NCBI GenBank assembly: GCA_030018855.1
Contig: JASEHG010000002.1
Coordinates: forward strand, 1-33,017
Length of the DNA stretch: 33,017 bases
Direction of reading: 5' to 3'
Source of the DNA: Candidatus Brocadiaceae bacterium
GTDB lineage: Bacteria; Planctomycetota; Brocadiia; Brocadiales; Bathyanammoxibiaceae
Part shown: piece by piece, positions 17,417 to 30,346 of the stretch
How positions within the stretch are numbered: the stretch's first letter is position 1
Layout of the letters: every line of letters begins with the position of its first letter
Made by a program: the position numbers and the translations under genes
Notes under the pieces: model-generated
What the model was told of the DNA's origin: nothing
Seen by the model: only the letters and a program-made list of their open reading frames with translations
Databases searched by the model: none

Positions 17417-19474
17417 CTAACTGGCTGACACGCAAAGTTCTTTTGGAACGGCCCTGTACTCAAAAGGTTCCATAATGTAGCTCCCGCGTCCACTGGTGAG
17501 AGACCTTAAGGCCGTGGCATAGCCAAACATCTCCGACAGGGGTACATGGCCCTTGATTACCCGTACTCCGCTCCTGATATCCAACTCCATAATGTTAGCC
17601 CTGCGCCCATTAAGGTCCCCAAGGGTGTCGCCGAGATACATCTCTGGTACGGAGACCTCTACCTTCATCACAGGCTCTAGTAATATAGAGCCAGCCTCTT
17701 GCACTGCACGGCTCACGGCCCGGGCGGCTGCGGTATAGAAGGCCAGGTCGGAGGAATCTACCGGATGATGAGAACCATCCTTGAGGGTGGCCTTGACGTT
17801 AATCAACGGGTAGCCGCCCAGGACTCCCCCCTGGGTAGTCTCTTTTACGGCGTTTGCTACTGCCTTGATGTAGGGCTTGGGAATGGCCCCTCCCACTATC
17901 TCATCCTCAAAGAGGACCGGATGGGCGTCTTTACAGGGTTCAAAGAGGATTACCACGTGGCCGTACTGGCCATGCCCTCCTGTCTGCTGTACGAACTTCT
18001 CTTCTATGAGCACTGCCCTGCCCAGGGTCTCCTTATAGGCTACCTTGGGCGAGCCCACGTTGGCATCCACCTTGTATTCGCTGAGCATACGGTTCTTCAG
18101 CACCTCCAGGTGGAGTTCCCCCATGCCTGAGATTATGAGCTGTCCTGTCTCTTCGTTCATCTTGACGCCAAAGGTGGGGTCTTCCTTCTTTAGTTTGTTG
18201 AGGGCGTATATGAGTTTCTCCTTCTCCGCCTGGGTCTTGGGCTCTATGGCCATGGAGATGACCGTCTCAGGGAACTGTACAGGCTCCAGGAGGATTTGAT
18301 GCTGGCGCTCACAGAGGGTGTCCCCCGTGACCGTATCCTTCAGGCCGACGGCGGCCACGATATCCCCTGCCGTAGTCTCTTCCACCTGCTCCCTCGTATT
18401 GGCGTGCATCTTGTAGATGCGGCTTATTAACTCCACCTTGTTTTTCCTGGAATTAAAGACCCTCTGTCCCGAACGTAATCGCCCGGCATACATCCTTAGA
18501 TAGGTAAGGTCGCCGTGTTTGTCAGTCATGATTTTGAAGGCCAGAGCGGCCAGGGGCTCCTCCTCGGAGACCTTCCTGACTATCACCCCTTCCTTATCGG
18601 GATGGGTACCCTCTACAGGGGGGACGTCCATCGGGGAAGGGAGATAGTCGCATACTGCGTCAAGGAGCATCTGTACCCCTTTGTTCTTCAGGGCAGAGCC
18701 ACACAGTACCGGGACTATCTTGGTACTGATGGTAGCCTGGCGTATGGCCTTCTTAATCTCCGCCTCCCCTATGGGCTCCTCCCTGAGGTACATCTCCATA
18801 AGCCATTCCACCTCTTCTGCCACCTTCTCTATCATCTCTTCACGCATCTTCTTGGCGAGGGGCAGGTCTTCAGAGGGTATGTCTACCTCTTTATACTTTG
18901 TACCCAGTTCCTCTCCCTCGTACGCCCATGCCTTCATTTCTACCAGGTCTATACAACCCTTGAAATCCTGTTCTTTTCCAAGGGGTATCTGTATGGGAAC
19001 TGGTTTTGCTCCCAACTTCTCCCTGACCTCTTGCACCACCTTAAAGAAGTCGGAGCCTACCCTGTCCAGTTTGTTTACAAAACATAATCTGGGCACCCGG
19101 TACCTGTCAGCCTGACGCCATACGGTCTCCGACTGTGCCTCTACCCCCCCTACCCCGCAAAATACGCATACGGCCCCATCCAGTACCCTTAAGGACCTTT
19201 CCACCTCCGCCGTAAAATCTACGTGGCCCGGGGTATCAATAAGGTTTATCTGGAAATCCTTCCAACTGCAAGAGGTAGCGGCCGCCGTAATGGTTATTCC
19301 CCTCTTCTGCTCCTCCTCCATCCAGTCCATGGTAGCAGTGCCTTCATCTACCTCGCCCATCTTGTAGGCCTTCCCTGTGTAATAGAGGACCCTCTCGCTG
19401 AGGGTGGTCTTCCCTGCATCTATGTGGGCAGCAATCCCGATGTTCCGCAATTTCTCTAAAGGTTTCTTCTCCAC
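17417..19474 (-). CDS. fusA: Elongation factor G (start trimmed to GTG at 19474)
   Basis: [41 protein letters not shown]...[24 protein letters not shown]; the track's upstream extension overlaps rpsG. Confidence 0.96.
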   Translation of the reverse strand: MEKKPLEKLRNIGIAAHIDAGKTTLSERVLYYTGKAYKMGEVDEGTATMDWMEEEQKRGITITAAATSCSWKDFQINLIDTPGHVDFTAEVERSLRVLDGAVCVFCGVGGVEAQSETVWRQADRYRVPRLCFVNKLDRVGSDFFKVVQEVREKLGAKPVPIQIPLGKEQDFKGCIDLVEMKAWAYEGEELGTKYKEVDIPSEDLPLAKKMREEMIEKVAEEVEWLMEMYLREEPIGEAEIKKAIRQATISTKIVPVLCGSALKNKGVQMLLDAVCDYLPSPMDVPPVEGTHPDKEGVIVRKVSEEEPLAALAFKIMTDKHGDLTYLRMYAGRLRSGQRVFNSRKNKVELISRIYKMHANTREQVEETTAGDIVAAVGLKDTVTGDTLCERQHQILLEPVQFPETVISMAIEPKTQAEKEKLIYALNKLKKEDPTFGVKMNEETGQLIISGMGELHLEVLKNRMLSEYKVDANVGSPKVAYKETLGRAVLIEEKFVQQTGGHGQYGHVVILFEPCKDAHPVLFEDEIVGGAIPKPYIKAVANAVKETTQGGVLGGYPLINVKATLKDGSHHPVDSSDLAFYTAAARAVSRAVQEAGSILLEPVMKVEVSVPEMYLGDTLGDLNGRRANIMELDIRSGVRVIKGHVPLSEMFGYATALRSLTSGRGSYIMEPFEYRAVPKELCVSAS

Positions 19475-19490
19475 GGTACTCCTTGACTCC

Positions 19491-19964
19491 TTACCACGTA
19501 AAGTGGGCAAAGGCCTTATTGGCCTCGGCCATCTTGTGTGTGTTCTCTCTCTTCGTATAAGCGGCGCCTTGTTTCTTGCAGGCGTCCGCAAGTTCGTCGG
19601 CCAGTCTCTGTGCCATGGTACGTCCCTTCTTTGCCTTGGCGGCCTGGATTATCCACCTGAAGGCCAGGGAAAGCTGTCTCCTCCTTTGGACCTCTATCGG
19701 GACCTGGTAAGTTGCCCCACCGATGCGCCGGGAGCGCACCTCTACCAGGGGCTTTACGTTGTTCACCGCCGTTTCCAGGACGTCTAAGGAACCTTTGTCT
19801 GGCAGGCGCTTCTTAACCAGTTCCAGGGCGCCGTACAACGTCTTCTCTGCCAGGCTCTTCTTCCCTTTCTTCATCAGGTTGTTAATAAACTTGGAGACCA
19901 GCTTGCTCCCGTACACCACGTCGGGTTTAAGGAAGGCCTCTGTACTCCTGTATTCTAAAGCCAT
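19491..19964 (-). CDS. rpsG: 30S ribosomal protein S7
   Basis: [28 protein letters not shown]...[30 protein letters not shown]. Confidence 0.97.
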   Translation of the reverse strand: MALEYRSTEAFLKPDVVYGSKLVSKFINNLMKKGKKSLAEKTLYGALELVKKRLPDKGSLDVLETAVNNVKPLVEVRSRRIGGATYQVPIEVQRRRQLSLAFRWIIQAAKAKKGRTMAQRLADELADACKKQGAAYTKRENTHKMAEANKAFAHFTW

Positions 19965-19978
19965 AAAGTTTTACTCCT

Positions 19979-20350
19979 TTACTTGGGACTCTTGGCCCCG
20001 TACCTGGAGCGACTCCTTCTCCTGCCTTCTACCCCGGATGAGTCCAGGGTGCCTCGGATGATATGATACTTTATACCAGGGAGGTCTCTCACCCTCCCTC
20101 CCCTAACCAGGACAATGGAGTGTTCCTGGAGGTTATGGCCCTCCCCCGGGATGTAGGCAGTAATCTCTCTACCATTAGAAAGTCTGACCCTGGCCACCTT
20201 CCGCAGGGCAGAGTTGGGCTTCTTGGGGGTCCTGGTCATAACCTGCAGACATACGCCCCTTTTTTGAGGGCAATGGGAGAGGTCAGGGCATTTGCTCTTC
20301 TTACTTACCCTTTTCCTCCCTTTTCTTATCAACTGGTTTATCGTAGGCAT
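19979..20350 (-). CDS. rpsL: 30S ribosomal protein S12
   Basis: [24 protein letters not shown]...[22 protein letters not shown]...[20 protein letters not shown]. Confidence 0.97.
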   Translation of the reverse strand: MPTINQLIRKGRKRVSKKSKCPDLSHCPQKRGVCLQVMTRTPKKPNSALRKVARVRLSNGREITAYIPGEGHNLQEHSIVLVRGGRVRDLPGIKYHIIRGTLDSSGVEGRRRSRSRYGAKSPK

Positions 20351-20397
20351 AAAAGGGGCTTTCCTCCTCTTTAAGCTTTTCTTTTCAACTGGATTCC

Positions 20398-23300
20398 TTA
20401 GGGGGCCTCCAGCTCCGTCTTCCTCACCTCCAGGCCCGCGAAGGCCTTAAAGCCCGTGCCGGCGGGGACCAGGTGCCCCAGGATGACGTTTTCCTTAAGA
20501 CCCTGGAGATTGTCCCTCTGTCCTCTAAGGGCGGCTAAGGCAAGGACCTTGGTAGTCTCCTGGAAGCTGGCCGCTGAGATGAAACTCTCGGACTGCAGAG
20601 AGGCCTTAGTTATACCCATAAGCAGGGGTTTGGCTGTGGCAGGTTTGCCTTTAGACTCTTTTGTCCTTTTGTTCTCTTCTTTAAACTTGAACTTGTCTAT
20701 AATCTGCCCCGGCAGGAAGGTAGTGTCCCCTGGTTCGTCCACCTTTATCTTCCTGAGCATCTGACAGATAATAATCTCTATGTGTTTATCGTCTATAGGT
20801 ACGTTCTGGGAGCGGTAGACGTTCTGCACCTCTTTTAACATATACTGCTGCAGGTCTTCTTCTCCACACACGCGCAGGACGTCCTGTATCACGAGGGGAC
20901 CTTCTACCAGTGGGTCTCCAGCCTTCACGCGGTCACCCCTGTGTACCCTGAGGTGCTTTCCCCTGGGGACCAGGTGTTCCCTTTGGTGGCCTGAGACCTC
21001 GTCCGTAACGATTATCGTCCTCTTACCCCTCCTCTTTTCTCCCAACTCCACCATGCCGTCTATCTCGCTGATTACGGCCGGGTCTTTTGGCTTCCTCGCC
21101 TCAAAGATTTCCGTCACCCTGGGCAGCCCACCGGTGATATCCTCCGTGCGTGCTATCTCTCTGGGGGTTTTGGCCAGGAGGACGCCCGGGTTCACCTCTT
21201 CGCCTTCTTCTGCCTCTATATAGGCCTTTTCTGGTATGGGATCGGCACTGAGTATCTTCCCAGAGGCGTCTTCTATAATAATCTGTGGGTGGAAGTCCCC
21301 TTTGTGTTCTATTATGACTTTCCTCTTAATGCCTGCCTGGGTGTCCACCTCCGTGCGCATGGTCTTGCCTTCCAGGATGTCCTCAAAGCGTATGAGTCCC
21401 TTGAACTCTGCCAGTATGGGGGTCATATGCGGGTCCCACCTGGCCAGGAGGTGCTGTGCCCCTACCTTCTCCCCATTCTTTATCAGAAGGGCTGCACCCA
21501 GTGGCACCATATATTTATCTATGAGTCTCCCCTTCTCATCCAGGATGTTAATCTCACCATTGCCTACCAGGGAGACTATCTGGCCCTCGGGATTCTTTAC
21601 TACCTTCAGGTTAGAGGCAAACTCTACCACCCCTGCCCTCTTTGACCTGAGTTCAGACTCTTCAACGGAACGGGCGGCCGTACCTCCTATATGGAACGTC
21701 CTCATGGTGAGCTGAGTACCTGGTTCTCCTATAGACTGGGCCGCTATAATACCCACGGCCGTACCTTCCTCTACCGGCTCACCCCTTGAGAGGTCCATCC
21801 CGTAACACATACTGCACACCCCTAAGGGCATCTCGCAGGCCAGCGGGGAGCGGACCTTTATCTTGTCAAGGCCCAGGGCCTCTATCCTCTTGGCCTTGTC
21901 CTCCGTTATTAGCTCGTCCTCTTTAACTATGACCTCGTCCTTTACCAGGTCCACTATGGCATTCCTGGCAACCCTTCCCGTGACGACCTTGCTCAGCGGT
22001 ACTTCCACCTTGTCCCCTCTATAGACGGTGCTCTTGGTAATACCACCAAGGGTACCACAGTCTCTTCCAGTAACTACCACGTTCTGTGCCACGTCTGCCA
22101 GCTTTCTGGTGAGGTAGCCGCTATCGGCCGTCTTAAGGGCAGTATCAGCCAACCCCTTTCTTGCGCCGTGGGTGGAACTGAAGTATTCTAACACCCCCAG
22201 CCCCTCCCTGAAGTTGGCCTTTATAGGCGTCTCAATGATGCGTCCCGAAGGTTTGGCCATAAGGCCCCTCATGCCTGCCAGCTGACGCATCTGCTGGCCG
22301 CTCCCTCTGGCACCAGAGTTCATCATAAGAAAGACGGGATTAAGGTGTGGTCTGCCTTCTTTTGTGTCTGTCTCCAGTTCTTTTAGCATCTCCTCAGCCA
22401 CGATGTTGGTGGCGTCGGTCCAGGTATCTATGATTTGGTTGTAGCGTTCCCCCTCGGTGATGGCCGCCTTACGGTAGTGCTTCTGGATCTTATCCACCTC
22501 TGCCTCCGCCTTGGCTATGATTTGGGGCTTCTTCCTGGGCATCTTGAGGTCGCTTATACTGATGGAGAGACCTGCCTTGGTGCATTCCTTGAAACCCAGG
22601 CTCTTGATACTGTCCAGGAGTTCAATGGTCGTCTCTCTGCCCAGGTTTCTGTAGCAATCGTGTATGATACGGTTCAGGCCCTTCTGGTCCAGGTTGTAAT
22701 TATAAAAGGGCAGGTCCTCTGGAAGGATGTTGTTAAATACAACCCTCCCTACGGTAGTCTTGAGTAGCCCGTTGGTAGTCTCTTGAGGCCCTTCCTTGCT
22801 CATAACTGTCTTTCCCTTAGGAAGTCTGACCTCTATATGGGTGTGCACCTTTACCTTTTTCTCGGCATGGGCCAGGAATACCTCCTCTATGGAGCTAAAG
22901 ACCCTCCTGGGTTTTTCAAACCTCTCGTCTTCCATCCAGAAGGTGAGGTACGCACAACCCAGCACTATATCCTGGGAGGGTGTGATGATAGGTTCTCCTG
23001 AGGCAGGGGAAAAGATATTATTAGTGGATAGCATGAGTGTTACGGCCTCTATTTGAGCCTCGTAGGAGAGGGGCAGATGGACGGCCATCTGGTCACCATC
23101 AAAGTCGGCATTAAAACCTTTGCATACGAGGGGATGGAGCTTTATGGCATTACCCTCTACGAGGACAGGCTCAAAGGCCTGGATGCCAATTCGGTGCAGG
23201 GTGGGGGCCCTGTTAAGTAACACGGGGTGATGGCATACCACCTCTTCCAGGATGTCCCACACCACCTCTTCTTTCTTGGCTAGTATGCGTTTGGCGCTCT

Positions 23301-24468
23301 TTATTGCATCGGCCAGACCCAGTTCCCTGAGTCTACGGATGACGAAGGGCTGGAAGAGTTCCAGGGCTATCTTTTTGGGGATGCCTACCTGGTGGAGTTT
23401 GAGTTCAGGGCCTACCACTATCACTGAACGGGCGGAATAGTCTACCCTCTTGCCCAACAGGTTCTCCCTGAAGCGCCCCTGTTTACCCTGGATCATGTCC
23501 GTGAGGCTCTTCAGCGGCCTATTATTACTGCCCAGTACCGGACGTTTGGAGCGCTCGTTGTCAAAGAGGGCGTCTACGGCCTGCTGGAGCATCCTCTTCT
23601 CGTTCCGTATGATGACCTCCGGGGCATTTAGCTCTATAAGTTTTTTCAGTCGGTTGTTGCGGTTTATAATCCTCCTGTAGAGGTCATTGAGGTCACTGGT
23701 AGCAAAATTACCACTCTCAAGGAGGACCAGCGGCCTGAGGTCTGGGGGTATAACCGGTATTACCCTGAGGACTAACCACTCGGGTTTGTTCCCGGAGTCC
23801 CTCATTGCCTCTACAAGCTCCAGTCTACGGATAATCTCTCTCTGTCGCTGGCGGGCAGAGGTATGGGCCAGCGTCTCCCGCAGTTCTTTAGAGAGTTGTA
23901 CCAGGTCCAATTTCTTTAAGAGGGCCTCAAGGGCCTCGGCCCCCATCCCGGCCTTGAAACTGTGTTCCCCATACTTCTCCTGGCAGTCGCGGTGTTCTTC
24001 TTCGCTGAGTAACTGGTATTCCTTAAGGGGTGTATTCCCGGGGTCTATGACCACGTAGTCCTGGAAGTAAATAACCCTTTCCAGTCTGCTGGTCTTCATC
24101 CCCAGAAGGATGCCCAACCTGGAAGGCATAGCCTTAAAGAACCAGATGTGGACCACTGGGGCGGCCAGGTTTATGTGGCCCATCCGTTTCCTTCTCACCC
24201 TGGAATGGGTAATCTTTACGCCGCATCTATCGCATACTATCCCTTTATGTTTTATCCCCTTATACTTACCGCAGAAGCACTCCCAGTTCCTTTCTGGTCC
24301 AAAAATTTTCTCGCAGAAGAGACCGTCCTTCTCCGGCCTGTAGGTACGGTAGTTGATGGTCTCCGGCTTCTTCACCTCTCCGTAAGACCAACTGCGGATG
24401 TCCTCCTGGGAGGCCAGGCGTATCTTTACGGCGTCATATTCGTTTATCTTTTCTAACAGGTTTTCCAC
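20398..24468 (-). CDS. rpoC: DNA-directed RNA polymerase subunit beta'
   Basis: 1356 aa; [16 protein letters not shown] catalytic motif; N-terminal [24 protein letters not shown] zinc site. Confidence 0.98.
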   Translation of the reverse strand: MENLLEKINEYDAVKIRLASQEDIRSWSYGEVKKPETINYRTYRPEKDGLFCEKIFGPERNWECFCGKYKGIKHKGIVCDRCGVKITHSRVRRKRMGHINLAAPVVHIWFFKAMPSRLGILLGMKTSRLERVIYFQDYVVIDPGNTPLKEYQLLSEEEHRDCQEKYGEHSFKAGMGAEALEALLKKLDLVQLSKELRETLAHTSARQRQREIIRRLELVEAMRDSGNKPEWLVLRVIPVIPPDLRPLVLLESGNFATSDLNDLYRRIINRNNRLKKLIELNAPEVIIRNEKRMLQQAVDALFDNERSKRPVLGSNNRPLKSLTDMIQGKQGRFRENLLGKRVDYSARSVIVVGPELKLHQVGIPKKIALELFQPFVIRRLRELGLADAIKSAKRILAKKEEVVWDILEEVVCHHPVLLNRAPTLHRIGIQAFEPVLVEGNAIKLHPLVCKGFNADFDGDQMAVHLPLSYEAQIEAVTLMLSTNNIFSPASGEPIITPSQDIVLGCAYLTFWMEDERFEKPRRVFSSIEEVFLAHAEKKVKVHTHIEVRLPKGKTVMSKEGPQETTNGLLKTTVGRVVFNNILPEDLPFYNYNLDQKGLNRIIHDCYRNLGRETTIELLDSIKSLGFKECTKAGLSISISDLKMPRKKPQIIAKAEAEVDKIQKHYRKAAITEGERYNQIIDTWTDATNIVAEEMLKELETDTKEGRPHLNPVFLMMNSGARGSGQQMRQLAGMRGLMAKPSGRIIETPIKANFREGLGVLEYFSSTHGARKGLADTALKTADSGYLTRKLADVAQNVVVTGRDCGTLGGITKSTVYRGDKVEVPLSKVVTGRVARNAIVDLVKDEVIVKEDELITEDKAKRIEALGLDKIKVRSPLACEMPLGVCSMCYGMDLSRGEPVEEGTAVGIIAAQSIGEPGTQLTMRTFHIGGTAARSVEESELRSKRAGVVEFASNLKVVKNPEGQIVSLVGNGEINILDEKGRLIDKYMVPLGAALLIKNGEKVGAQHLLARWDPHMTPILAEFKGLIRFEDILEGKTMRTEVDTQAGIKRKVIIEHKGDFHPQIIIEDASGKILSADPIPEKAYIEAEEGEEVNPGVLLAKTPREIARTEDITGGLPRVTEIFEARKPKDPAVISEIDGMVELGEKRRGKRTIIVTDEVSGHQREHLVPRGKHLRVHRGDRVKAGDPLVEGPLVIQDVLRVCGEEDLQQYMLKEVQNVYRSQNVPIDDKHIEIIICQMLRKIKVDEPGDTTFLPGQIIDKFKFKEENKRTKESKGKPATAKPLLMGITKASLQSESFISAASFQETTKVLALAALRGQRDNLQGLKENVILGHLVPAGTGFKAFAGLEVRKTELEAP

Positions 24469-24481
24469 AAATTATACCTCA

Positions 24482-27400
24482 CTAAAATTTCTTCTTCTCT
24501 AACTCCAGATTGAGACAGAGGCCTTGTACCTCTCTGGATAACACCTCAAAGGAGGCAGGGGTCCCGGCCTCCAGGCAATTCTCTCCTTTGACCATGGCCT
24601 CGTAAATCTTCGTCCTGCCCTCCACATCATCACTCTTGACCGTAAGTAGTTCCTGGAGGTTGTAGGCGGCACCGTAAGCCTCCAGGGCCCATACCTCCAT
24701 CTCTCCAAACCTCTGCCCACCAAAACGGGCCTTTCCACCCAGGGGTTGCTGGGTGATGAGAGAGTAGGGACCGGTGGCCCTGGCATGCACCTTGTCATCT
24801 ACAAGGTGGTGTAGTTTCATCACATACATGTAGCCCACGGTAACCTTCTGTTCAAACGGCTCTCCAGTACGCCCGTCGTAGAGGGTTACCTTTCCATCTT
24901 CCGGGAGCCCCGCCTCATTGAGGGTGTTCTTTATCTCTTCTTCCGTGGCCCCTACGAAGACAGGGGTGATGGCGCGGAATCCCAGCTTCCTGGCCGCCCA
25001 ACCAAGGTGGGTCTCCAGGATTTGCCCGACGTTCATCCTGGAAGGTACCCCTAACGGGTTAAGCAAGACGTCCACTGGGGTGCCGTCTTCCAGGAAGGGC
25101 ATGTCTTCCTCCGGGAGTATCTTGGCAATTACCCCTTTATTACCATGCCTCCCTGCCATCTTGTCTCCTACGGAGAGCTTTCTCTTGGTGGCAAGGGATA
25201 CCTTAGCCACCTCCAGGACACCGCTTGGGAGTTCGTCACCCCTCTTGAGCTGGTTTGTCTTTCTGTTCCTCTCGTCCTCAAGGGTCTCTATCCTCTGTAG
25301 GAAAGGCTGGCAAAGGGCTATTGCCTGCTCCCTCTTCTTGTTGGTGCTGAATGCGATATTTTCTACGTTGAAGGTCTCCACTACCTCCAGCACCTGTTTG
25401 GACGTCATTCCTGCCCTGATTTTGAACTCTTCGCTGGTCTGGCTATCCACCAGGGGCTCGTGTATCTCTTTCTGCAGGGTATGGAGCATGGCCGTAAACT
25501 CACTGGCTATCTCTTTACCATAATGGTTCTCCAGCCTGTTTATTTCTTGATTTATACTCTGTCTTTCTTCTTCGGGGAGATAGGCCTTGCGTGAGAACCT
25601 CTGGGTACCCATTACAATCCCTTCTGCCCCGGAAGGCACCTCAAAGGATTCGTTCCTGACGTCTTCTCCAGCCCGCCCAAAGATGGCGTAGAGGAGCTTC
25701 TCCTCTGGGGATAGTTCACTGCGGCTCTTGGGGGCAATCTTTCCCACCAATACCTCCCCTGGCTTGACCTTTGTGCCTTCCAGGACTATGCCGTGCTCAT
25801 CCAGGTTCTTCAATACCCTTTCCGACACGTTGGGTATGTCCCTGGTAAACTCCTCTTTCCCCAGTTTGGTCTCTCTGACCTCTACCTCAAATTCCTCTAT
25901 GTGGATGGAAGAGAAATAATCGTCCTTGAGGAGTCTCTCGCTCACCACGATGGCGTCCTCAAAATTGTAGCCATCCCAGGCCAGGAAGGCGACAAGGACG
26001 TTCTTGCCCAGGCTGAGTTCCCCATTACAGGTAGCAGCCCCATCGGCAAGGATGTCTCCCTTCTTTACCTTCTGGCCCTCTGAGACTATGGGTCTCTGGT
26101 TAAGGCAGGTGCGCTCATTAAGCCCCACAAATTTTCTCAGGGAGTAGACGTCTCTATCGTCTATAACGATGGTATCACCCGTGACTTTAGTAACCGTACC
26201 GGAATTCTCGGCCTTCAAGGTCATGCTGGAGTTCTTGGCGACCACTTTCTCCATCCCGGTGGAGACTATGGGTGGTTCCGTCTTAAGGAGAGGTACCGCC
26301 TGACGCTGCATGTTAGAGCCCATGAGTGCACGGTTAGCGTCGCTGTGCTCCAGGAATGGGATAAGGCTAGCTGAGACCCCTACGAGCTGTCTAGGGGAGA
26401 CGTCTACAAAACTCACCTCTTTGGGGCCAGTCACCTGGAAATCTCCGTTGTATCTGGCCAGTACCTTTTCAGGTAATCCCTTTCCCTGGCCATCCAGGCC
26501 GGCCAATGCATCTGCGGGGGCCAATATCTTGCCTTCCTCCTCGTCGGCCCTTAGATTCTGTATCTCCCCGGTGGGTTTCCCGCCTTTTACCTTCTGATAG
26601 GGGGTGATCAGGAACCCATATTCGTCCACGGTAGTAAAGATGCTCAAGGAGGCGATAAGTCCGATGTTAGTACCTTCTGGTGTCTCAATGGGACATATCC
26701 TCCCGTAGTGGGAGACGTGCACGTCCCTTACCTCAAACCCTGCCCTCTTGCGGTTAAGCCCTCCAGGGCCCAGGGCGCTGAGACGCCTCTCATGGGTAAG
26801 CTGGGCCAGGGGGTTAGTCTGGTCAAGCACCTGAGAGAGTTCTCCCCTGCTGAAGAAGTAGTCTATGGTGGACATAATGGTCTTACTGTTGATAAGTGCC
26901 CTGGGAGTGAGTTGTTCAGCTTCCTTCCCGCTCATCCTCTCCTGCACCGTCCTGCGTAGCTTCAAGAAGCCCCTGCGGAGTTCCTCCCCCACCAATTCAT
27001 CTATACACCTCAACCTCCTGTTCCCCAGGTGGTCTATGTCATCTACTACCCCCTCCCCCCTCCTCAGTTTTATTAGGTACTTGATGGAGTTTACTATGTC
27101 CTCCTTCTGGAGGGTCATCTCTGAATCTGAGACCTCCTGGGAGAGTTTTCTGTTCAGGCGGAACCTGCCCACCGACCCCAGCTGATACCTGTTGGGGTCA
27201 AAAAATTTCTCGTAGAAGAGTTGTTTGGCCTTGTCTAGTTGCGGAGGGTTACCTGGGCGGAAACGGGCATAGAGCTTCCTGAGGGCCTCTTCGTGGCTCT
27301 TTGTCTTGTCCTCTTCCAGGGAGTTTAAGATTATTGGGTCATCTACTTTCTTTACAACCTCTATCTCTTTTAAGTCCAGCTTAATGAGCGTATCTAATAC

Positions 27401-28159
27401 TTCGTCCGTAATAAGGGCCTCTGCCTTAAGGACCACCTCTCCGGTCTTGGGGTCAAAGACCGTCTGGGCAGAGTAGCTCCCTTTCAGTCTGGAGGGGGAA
27501 GTTAATTTAACTACCTCTGTTTCATAAAAAAGTCGCAGTATATCCTCGTCCCTGGAGAACTCCTCCGTCATGGCCCTCAGGAAACAGGCGGCAGGAAAAC
27601 GCCCGCTCTGGTCTATGCGGATATGGAGCGTATCCTTCTTACTCACCTCTATCTCTACCCAACTGCCCCTTTCAGGGATTATCCTGCAGGAGTGGAGCCT
27701 CTTCTCTGCGTACACCTCCTCAAGGAAGTCTACGCCTGGGGAGCGGTGGAGCTGGATGACGACGACCCTCTCCTTGCCATTGATGATGAACTCCCCCCCG
27801 CCCACCATTACCGGCATCTCTCCTATGTAGGCGTCCTCCTCTACACTCTCTTGCTTCTCCGTATTAGTAAACCTCAGGCGGAGTCGTAAGGGTCTCCCAT
27901 AAGTAAGCCGCAACTGTTTGCACTCCTCTGCGGTGTACCTGGCCTTCCCCAGCTCGTACTTTACGTACTCAAGTACGAGTTTTTCATCGTAACTCTTTAT
28001 AGGGAATATCTCCCTCAGAATGGCCTCTAACCCCTTGTTCCCTCGCCTTGAAGCAGGGACGTCTGCCTGGAGGAAGCTCCTGTAGGCCCCTGTCTGTATC
28101 TGAGTGAGGTTGGGCACCTCAAGAACTTCAGCGACTTTACTGTAATCTCTTATTTCCAT
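24482..28159 (-). CDS. rpoB: DNA-directed RNA polymerase subunit beta
   Basis: 1225 aa; [63 protein letters not shown]. Confidence 0.98.
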   Translation of the reverse strand: MEIRDYSKVAEVLEVPNLTQIQTGAYRSFLQADVPASRRGNKGLEAILREIFPIKSYDEKLVLEYVKYELGKARYTAEECKQLRLTYGRPLRLRLRFTNTEKQESVEEDAYIGEMPVMVGGGEFIINGKERVVVIQLHRSPGVDFLEEVYAEKRLHSCRIIPERGSWVEIEVSKKDTLHIRIDQSGRFPAACFLRAMTEEFSRDEDILRLFYETEVVKLTSPSRLKGSYSAQTVFDPKTGEVVLKAEALITDEVLDTLIKLDLKEIEVVKKVDDPIILNSLEEDKTKSHEEALRKLYARFRPGNPPQLDKAKQLFYEKFFDPNRYQLGSVGRFRLNRKLSQEVSDSEMTLQKEDIVNSIKYLIKLRRGEGVVDDIDHLGNRRLRCIDELVGEELRRGFLKLRRTVQERMSGKEAEQLTPRALINSKTIMSTIDYFFSRGELSQVLDQTNPLAQLTHERRLSALGPGGLNRKRAGFEVRDVHVSHYGRICPIETPEGTNIGLIASLSIFTTVDEYGFLITPYQKVKGGKPTGEIQNLRADEEEGKILAPADALAGLDGQGKGLPEKVLARYNGDFQVTGPKEVSFVDVSPRQLVGVSASLIPFLEHSDANRALMGSNMQRQAVPLLKTEPPIVSTGMEKVVAKNSSMTLKAENSGTVTKVTGDTIVIDDRDVYSLRKFVGLNERTCLNQRPIVSEGQKVKKGDILADGAATCNGELSLGKNVLVAFLAWDGYNFEDAIVVSERLLKDDYFSSIHIEEFEVEVRETKLGKEEFTRDIPNVSERVLKNLDEHGIVLEGTKVKPGEVLVGKIAPKSRSELSPEEKLLYAIFGRAGEDVRNESFEVPSGAEGIVMGTQRFSRKAYLPEEERQSINQEINRLENHYGKEIASEFTAMLHTLQKEIHEPLVDSQTSEEFKIRAGMTSKQVLEVVETFNVENIAFSTNKKREQAIALCQPFLQRIETLEDERNRKTNQLKRGDELPSGVLEVAKVSLATKRKLSVGDKMAGRHGNKGVIAKILPEEDMPFLEDGTPVDVLLNPLGVPSRMNVGQILETHLGWAARKLGFRAITPVFVGATEEEIKNTLNEAGLPEDGKVTLYDGRTGEPFEQKVTVGYMYVMKLHHLVDDKVHARATGPYSLITQQPLGGKARFGGQRFGEMEVWALEAYGAAYNLQELLTVKSDDVEGRTKIYEAMVKGENCLEAGTPASFEVLSREVQGLCLNLELEKKKF

Positions 28160-28193
28160 TTTGCTTTCCTACTTAGTCCTGAATACTCCGTCT

Positions 28194-28607
28194 CTACTTG
28201 ACCTCCACTGTGGCCCCGGCCTCTTCCAGTTCTTTCTTGATCTTGGCAGCGTCTTCCTTGCTAACGCCTTCCTTCAGGGGCTTAGGTGCAGAATCTACCA
28301 ATTCCTTTGCCTCTTTAAGGCCAAGGGTAGTGTGGACCCTTACCACTTTAATAACCTGGATCTTGTTGGCCCCTGCGGATTTGAGGATGATGTCAAAGGT
28401 GGTCTTTTCCTCGGCTGGGGCGGCGGCTGCTGCCGGTGCTCCCGCAGCGGCTACAGCTACTGGGGCTGCTGCCATGGCGGTCACATCAAAACGTTCCTCA
28501 AAGGCCTTCACCAATTGTGAGGTCTCTAGTAAGGTCAGCCCGCCTACCAGATCCAGTATCTGGTTTATTTTTTCCGAGGGGGCTGCCTTTGCTGTCTCAG
28601 TAGTCAT
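28194..28607 (-). CDS. rplL: 50S ribosomal protein L7/L12
   Basis: [72 protein letters not shown]; Ala-rich hinge. Confidence 0.97.
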   Translation of the reverse strand: MTTETAKAAPSEKINQILDLVGGLTLLETSQLVKAFEERFDVTAMAAAPVAVAAAGAPAAAAAPAEEKTTFDIILKSAGANKIQVIKVVRVHTTLGLKEAKELVDSAPKPLKEGVSKEDAAKIKKELEEAGATVEVK

Positions 28608-28682
28608 CTTTTATCCTCCAGTATTGCTTAGTACCGTTTCAACTCTTTTTCTATCCAATGCCATCCCAGCTTTTCACCTAAT

Positions 28683-29228
28683 TTAGCTAGCTGGGGCGGC
28701 ACTAGTACTTTCTTTCTCCCTCTTGTCCTTAAGGGCCTCTAAGTCGCCCCGCAGCTTGTGGAGAGGGGCGCTCAGTACCGCAGCCAACCTACTTAACGGG
28801 GCCTGCAGGAGTGTGACGAACTGGGTGTGAAGGACGGGTTTAGTTGGCAGCCTGGAGAGTACTTCTACCTCCGGGCTTGATATTACATTGCCCTCTACCA
28901 TCCCTCCCCTTATCTTCAGGGCAAGCACCTTCTTTGACCACTCCACTACGGTCTTGGCCAGTACCGCTGAGTCCATTGGCCCAGTTACCAGGGCAGAAGG
29001 CCCTTCCAGCAGCCTCCCCATCCCTTCCAGGCCTATCTCCTTGAAGGCCAGAGAGGTCAGGGAGTTTTTTACTATCTCCAAGTGTATCTTCTTCGTGTAG
29101 AGGTCTTTCCTTAGCTCGTTAGCCTCCAGGGACTTCAGGCCTTGATAGCCTACCACCATGCAGTTTCTGGTATGCTGGTACCTCTGGGCCAGTTCTTTTA
29201 CTATCGCCTTATTTATTATGCTGACCAT
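28683..29228 (-). CDS. rplJ: 50S ribosomal protein L10 (start trimmed to MVSIINKAIV)
   Basis: KELAQRYQHTRNCMVVGYQGLKSLEANELRKDLY...VKNSLTSLAF...GPSALVTG; trimmed start lies just downstream of the rplA stop. Confidence 0.93.
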   Translation of the reverse strand: MVSIINKAIVKELAQRYQHTRNCMVVGYQGLKSLEANELRKDLYTKKIHLEIVKNSLTSLAFKEIGLEGMGRLLEGPSALVTGPMDSAVLAKTVVEWSKKVLALKIRGGMVEGNVISSPEVEVLSRLPTKPVLHTQFVTLLQAPLSRLAAVLSAPLHKLRGDLEALKDKREKESTSAAPAS

Positions 29229-29233
29229 AGTTT

Positions 29234-29914
29234 TCAGATAGTTAGTTTTATGCCAGGACTCATCGTAGCAGAAAGACATATCCTCTCTATGAATGTCCCC
29301 TTGGCTGAAGGGGGCCTGGAGGCCACGATGTGGGATACAAAGGCATGTATATTCTCTTGCAGGTCTTCCGCAGAGAAGGAGAGTCTTCCTACCAGTGCAT
29401 GTACGTTTCCTCCTGCATCGCTCCTGTATTCAATCTTCCCTGCCTTAAACTCCCCTACGGCCTTTTCCACGTCTTCTGTAACAGTCCCGGATTTGGGAGA
29501 TGGCATTTTCCCCTGCGGCCCCAGTACCCTCCCTAGTTTTCCAATCTGTCGCATCATGTCAGGGGTGGCTATGGCCACGTCAAAATCCATCCAGCCCCCT
29601 TCTACCTTCTTTATAAGCTCATCAGAGCCAGCCTCTTCTGCGCCGGCCTTAAGGGCCTTTTCCGCACGTTCACCTGTGGTAAAGACTACTACCCTTCTAG
29701 ACTTGCCTACCCCTTTGGGCAACGAGAATGCGTCTCTTAACATCTGGTCCGAACGTTTTGGGTCTATACCCAACTTAAAGGAGAGTTCCACGCTCTGGTC
29801 AAATTTTGCCGGTGGGAAACCCTTCAGGATGTCCACGGCCTCTTTTATGGAATACTCCTTATTGCCATCAAACCGCTTCTTGCTCTCAATGTATCTCTTG
29901 CTCCGGGCAACCAC
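29234..29914 (-). CDS. rplA: 50S ribosomal protein L1
   Basis: KRYIESKKRFDGNKEYSIKEAVDILK...RVLGPQGKMPSPKSGTVTEDV. Confidence 0.97.
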   Translation of the reverse strand: MVARSKRYIESKKRFDGNKEYSIKEAVDILKGFPPAKFDQSVELSFKLGIDPKRSDQMLRDAFSLPKGVGKSRRVVVFTTGERAEKALKAGAEEAGSDELIKKVEGGWMDFDVAIATPDMMRQIGKLGRVLGPQGKMPSPKSGTVTEDVEKAVGEFKAGKIEYRSDAGGNVHALVGRLSFSAEDLQENIHAFVSHIVASRPPSAKGTFIERICLSATMSPGIKLTI

Positions 29915-29917
29915 TAG

Positions 29918-30346
29918 TTAATCTCCTACCGTCAGGCCCATACTCCTTGCCGTCCCTTCCACCATCTTCGCCGCCTCCTGGAGGTCTTTGGTGTTAAGGT
30001 CTGAGAGCTTGGCCTTGGCTATATCTAAGACCTGTTGTTTTGTTACCTTGCCCACCTTCTCCTTGTTGGGAACCCCTGAACCCTTGGCTATGCCTGATGC
30101 CTGTTTCAGTAGCACAGCGGCTGGGGGAGACTTCAGTACAAAATCAAAGGTTTTGTCTTTATAAATAGTTAATTCTACTGGAGTTATAATACCAGGACTA
30201 CTCTTGGTCTTCTCATTAAATTTAGAGACGAAGAGCCCAATATTTACCCCATGCTGGCCCAGGGCTGGCCCCACAGGAGGGGCTGGTGTGGCCTGACCTG
30301 CTGGTATCTGGAGTTTTACCTTCGCTATTACTTCCTTCTTTGCCAT
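29918..30346 (-). CDS. rplK: 50S ribosomal protein L11
   Basis: [38 protein letters not shown]. Confidence 0.97.
   Translation of the reverse strand: MAKKEVIAKVKLQIPAGQATPAPPVGPALGQHGVNIGLFVSKFNEKTKSSPGIITPVELTIYKDKTFDFVLKSPPAAVLLKQASGIAKGSGVPNKEKVGKVTKQQVLDIAKAKLSDLNTKDLQEAAKMVEGTARSMGLTVGD

Noticed and set aside
18515-19087. Plus-strand 190-aa ORF
   Set aside because: Antisense to fusA; no credible protein motif.
24482-28159. Rifampicin-resistant RpoB
   Set aside because: Key positions (SQ..DQ, TH, S in LSALGPGG) match sensitive forms; the N518T-like and K527E-like differences are not well-established resistance changes.
29142-29921. Plus-strand 259-aa ORF
   Set aside because: Antisense to rplA and rplJ; Ser-rich low-information translation.
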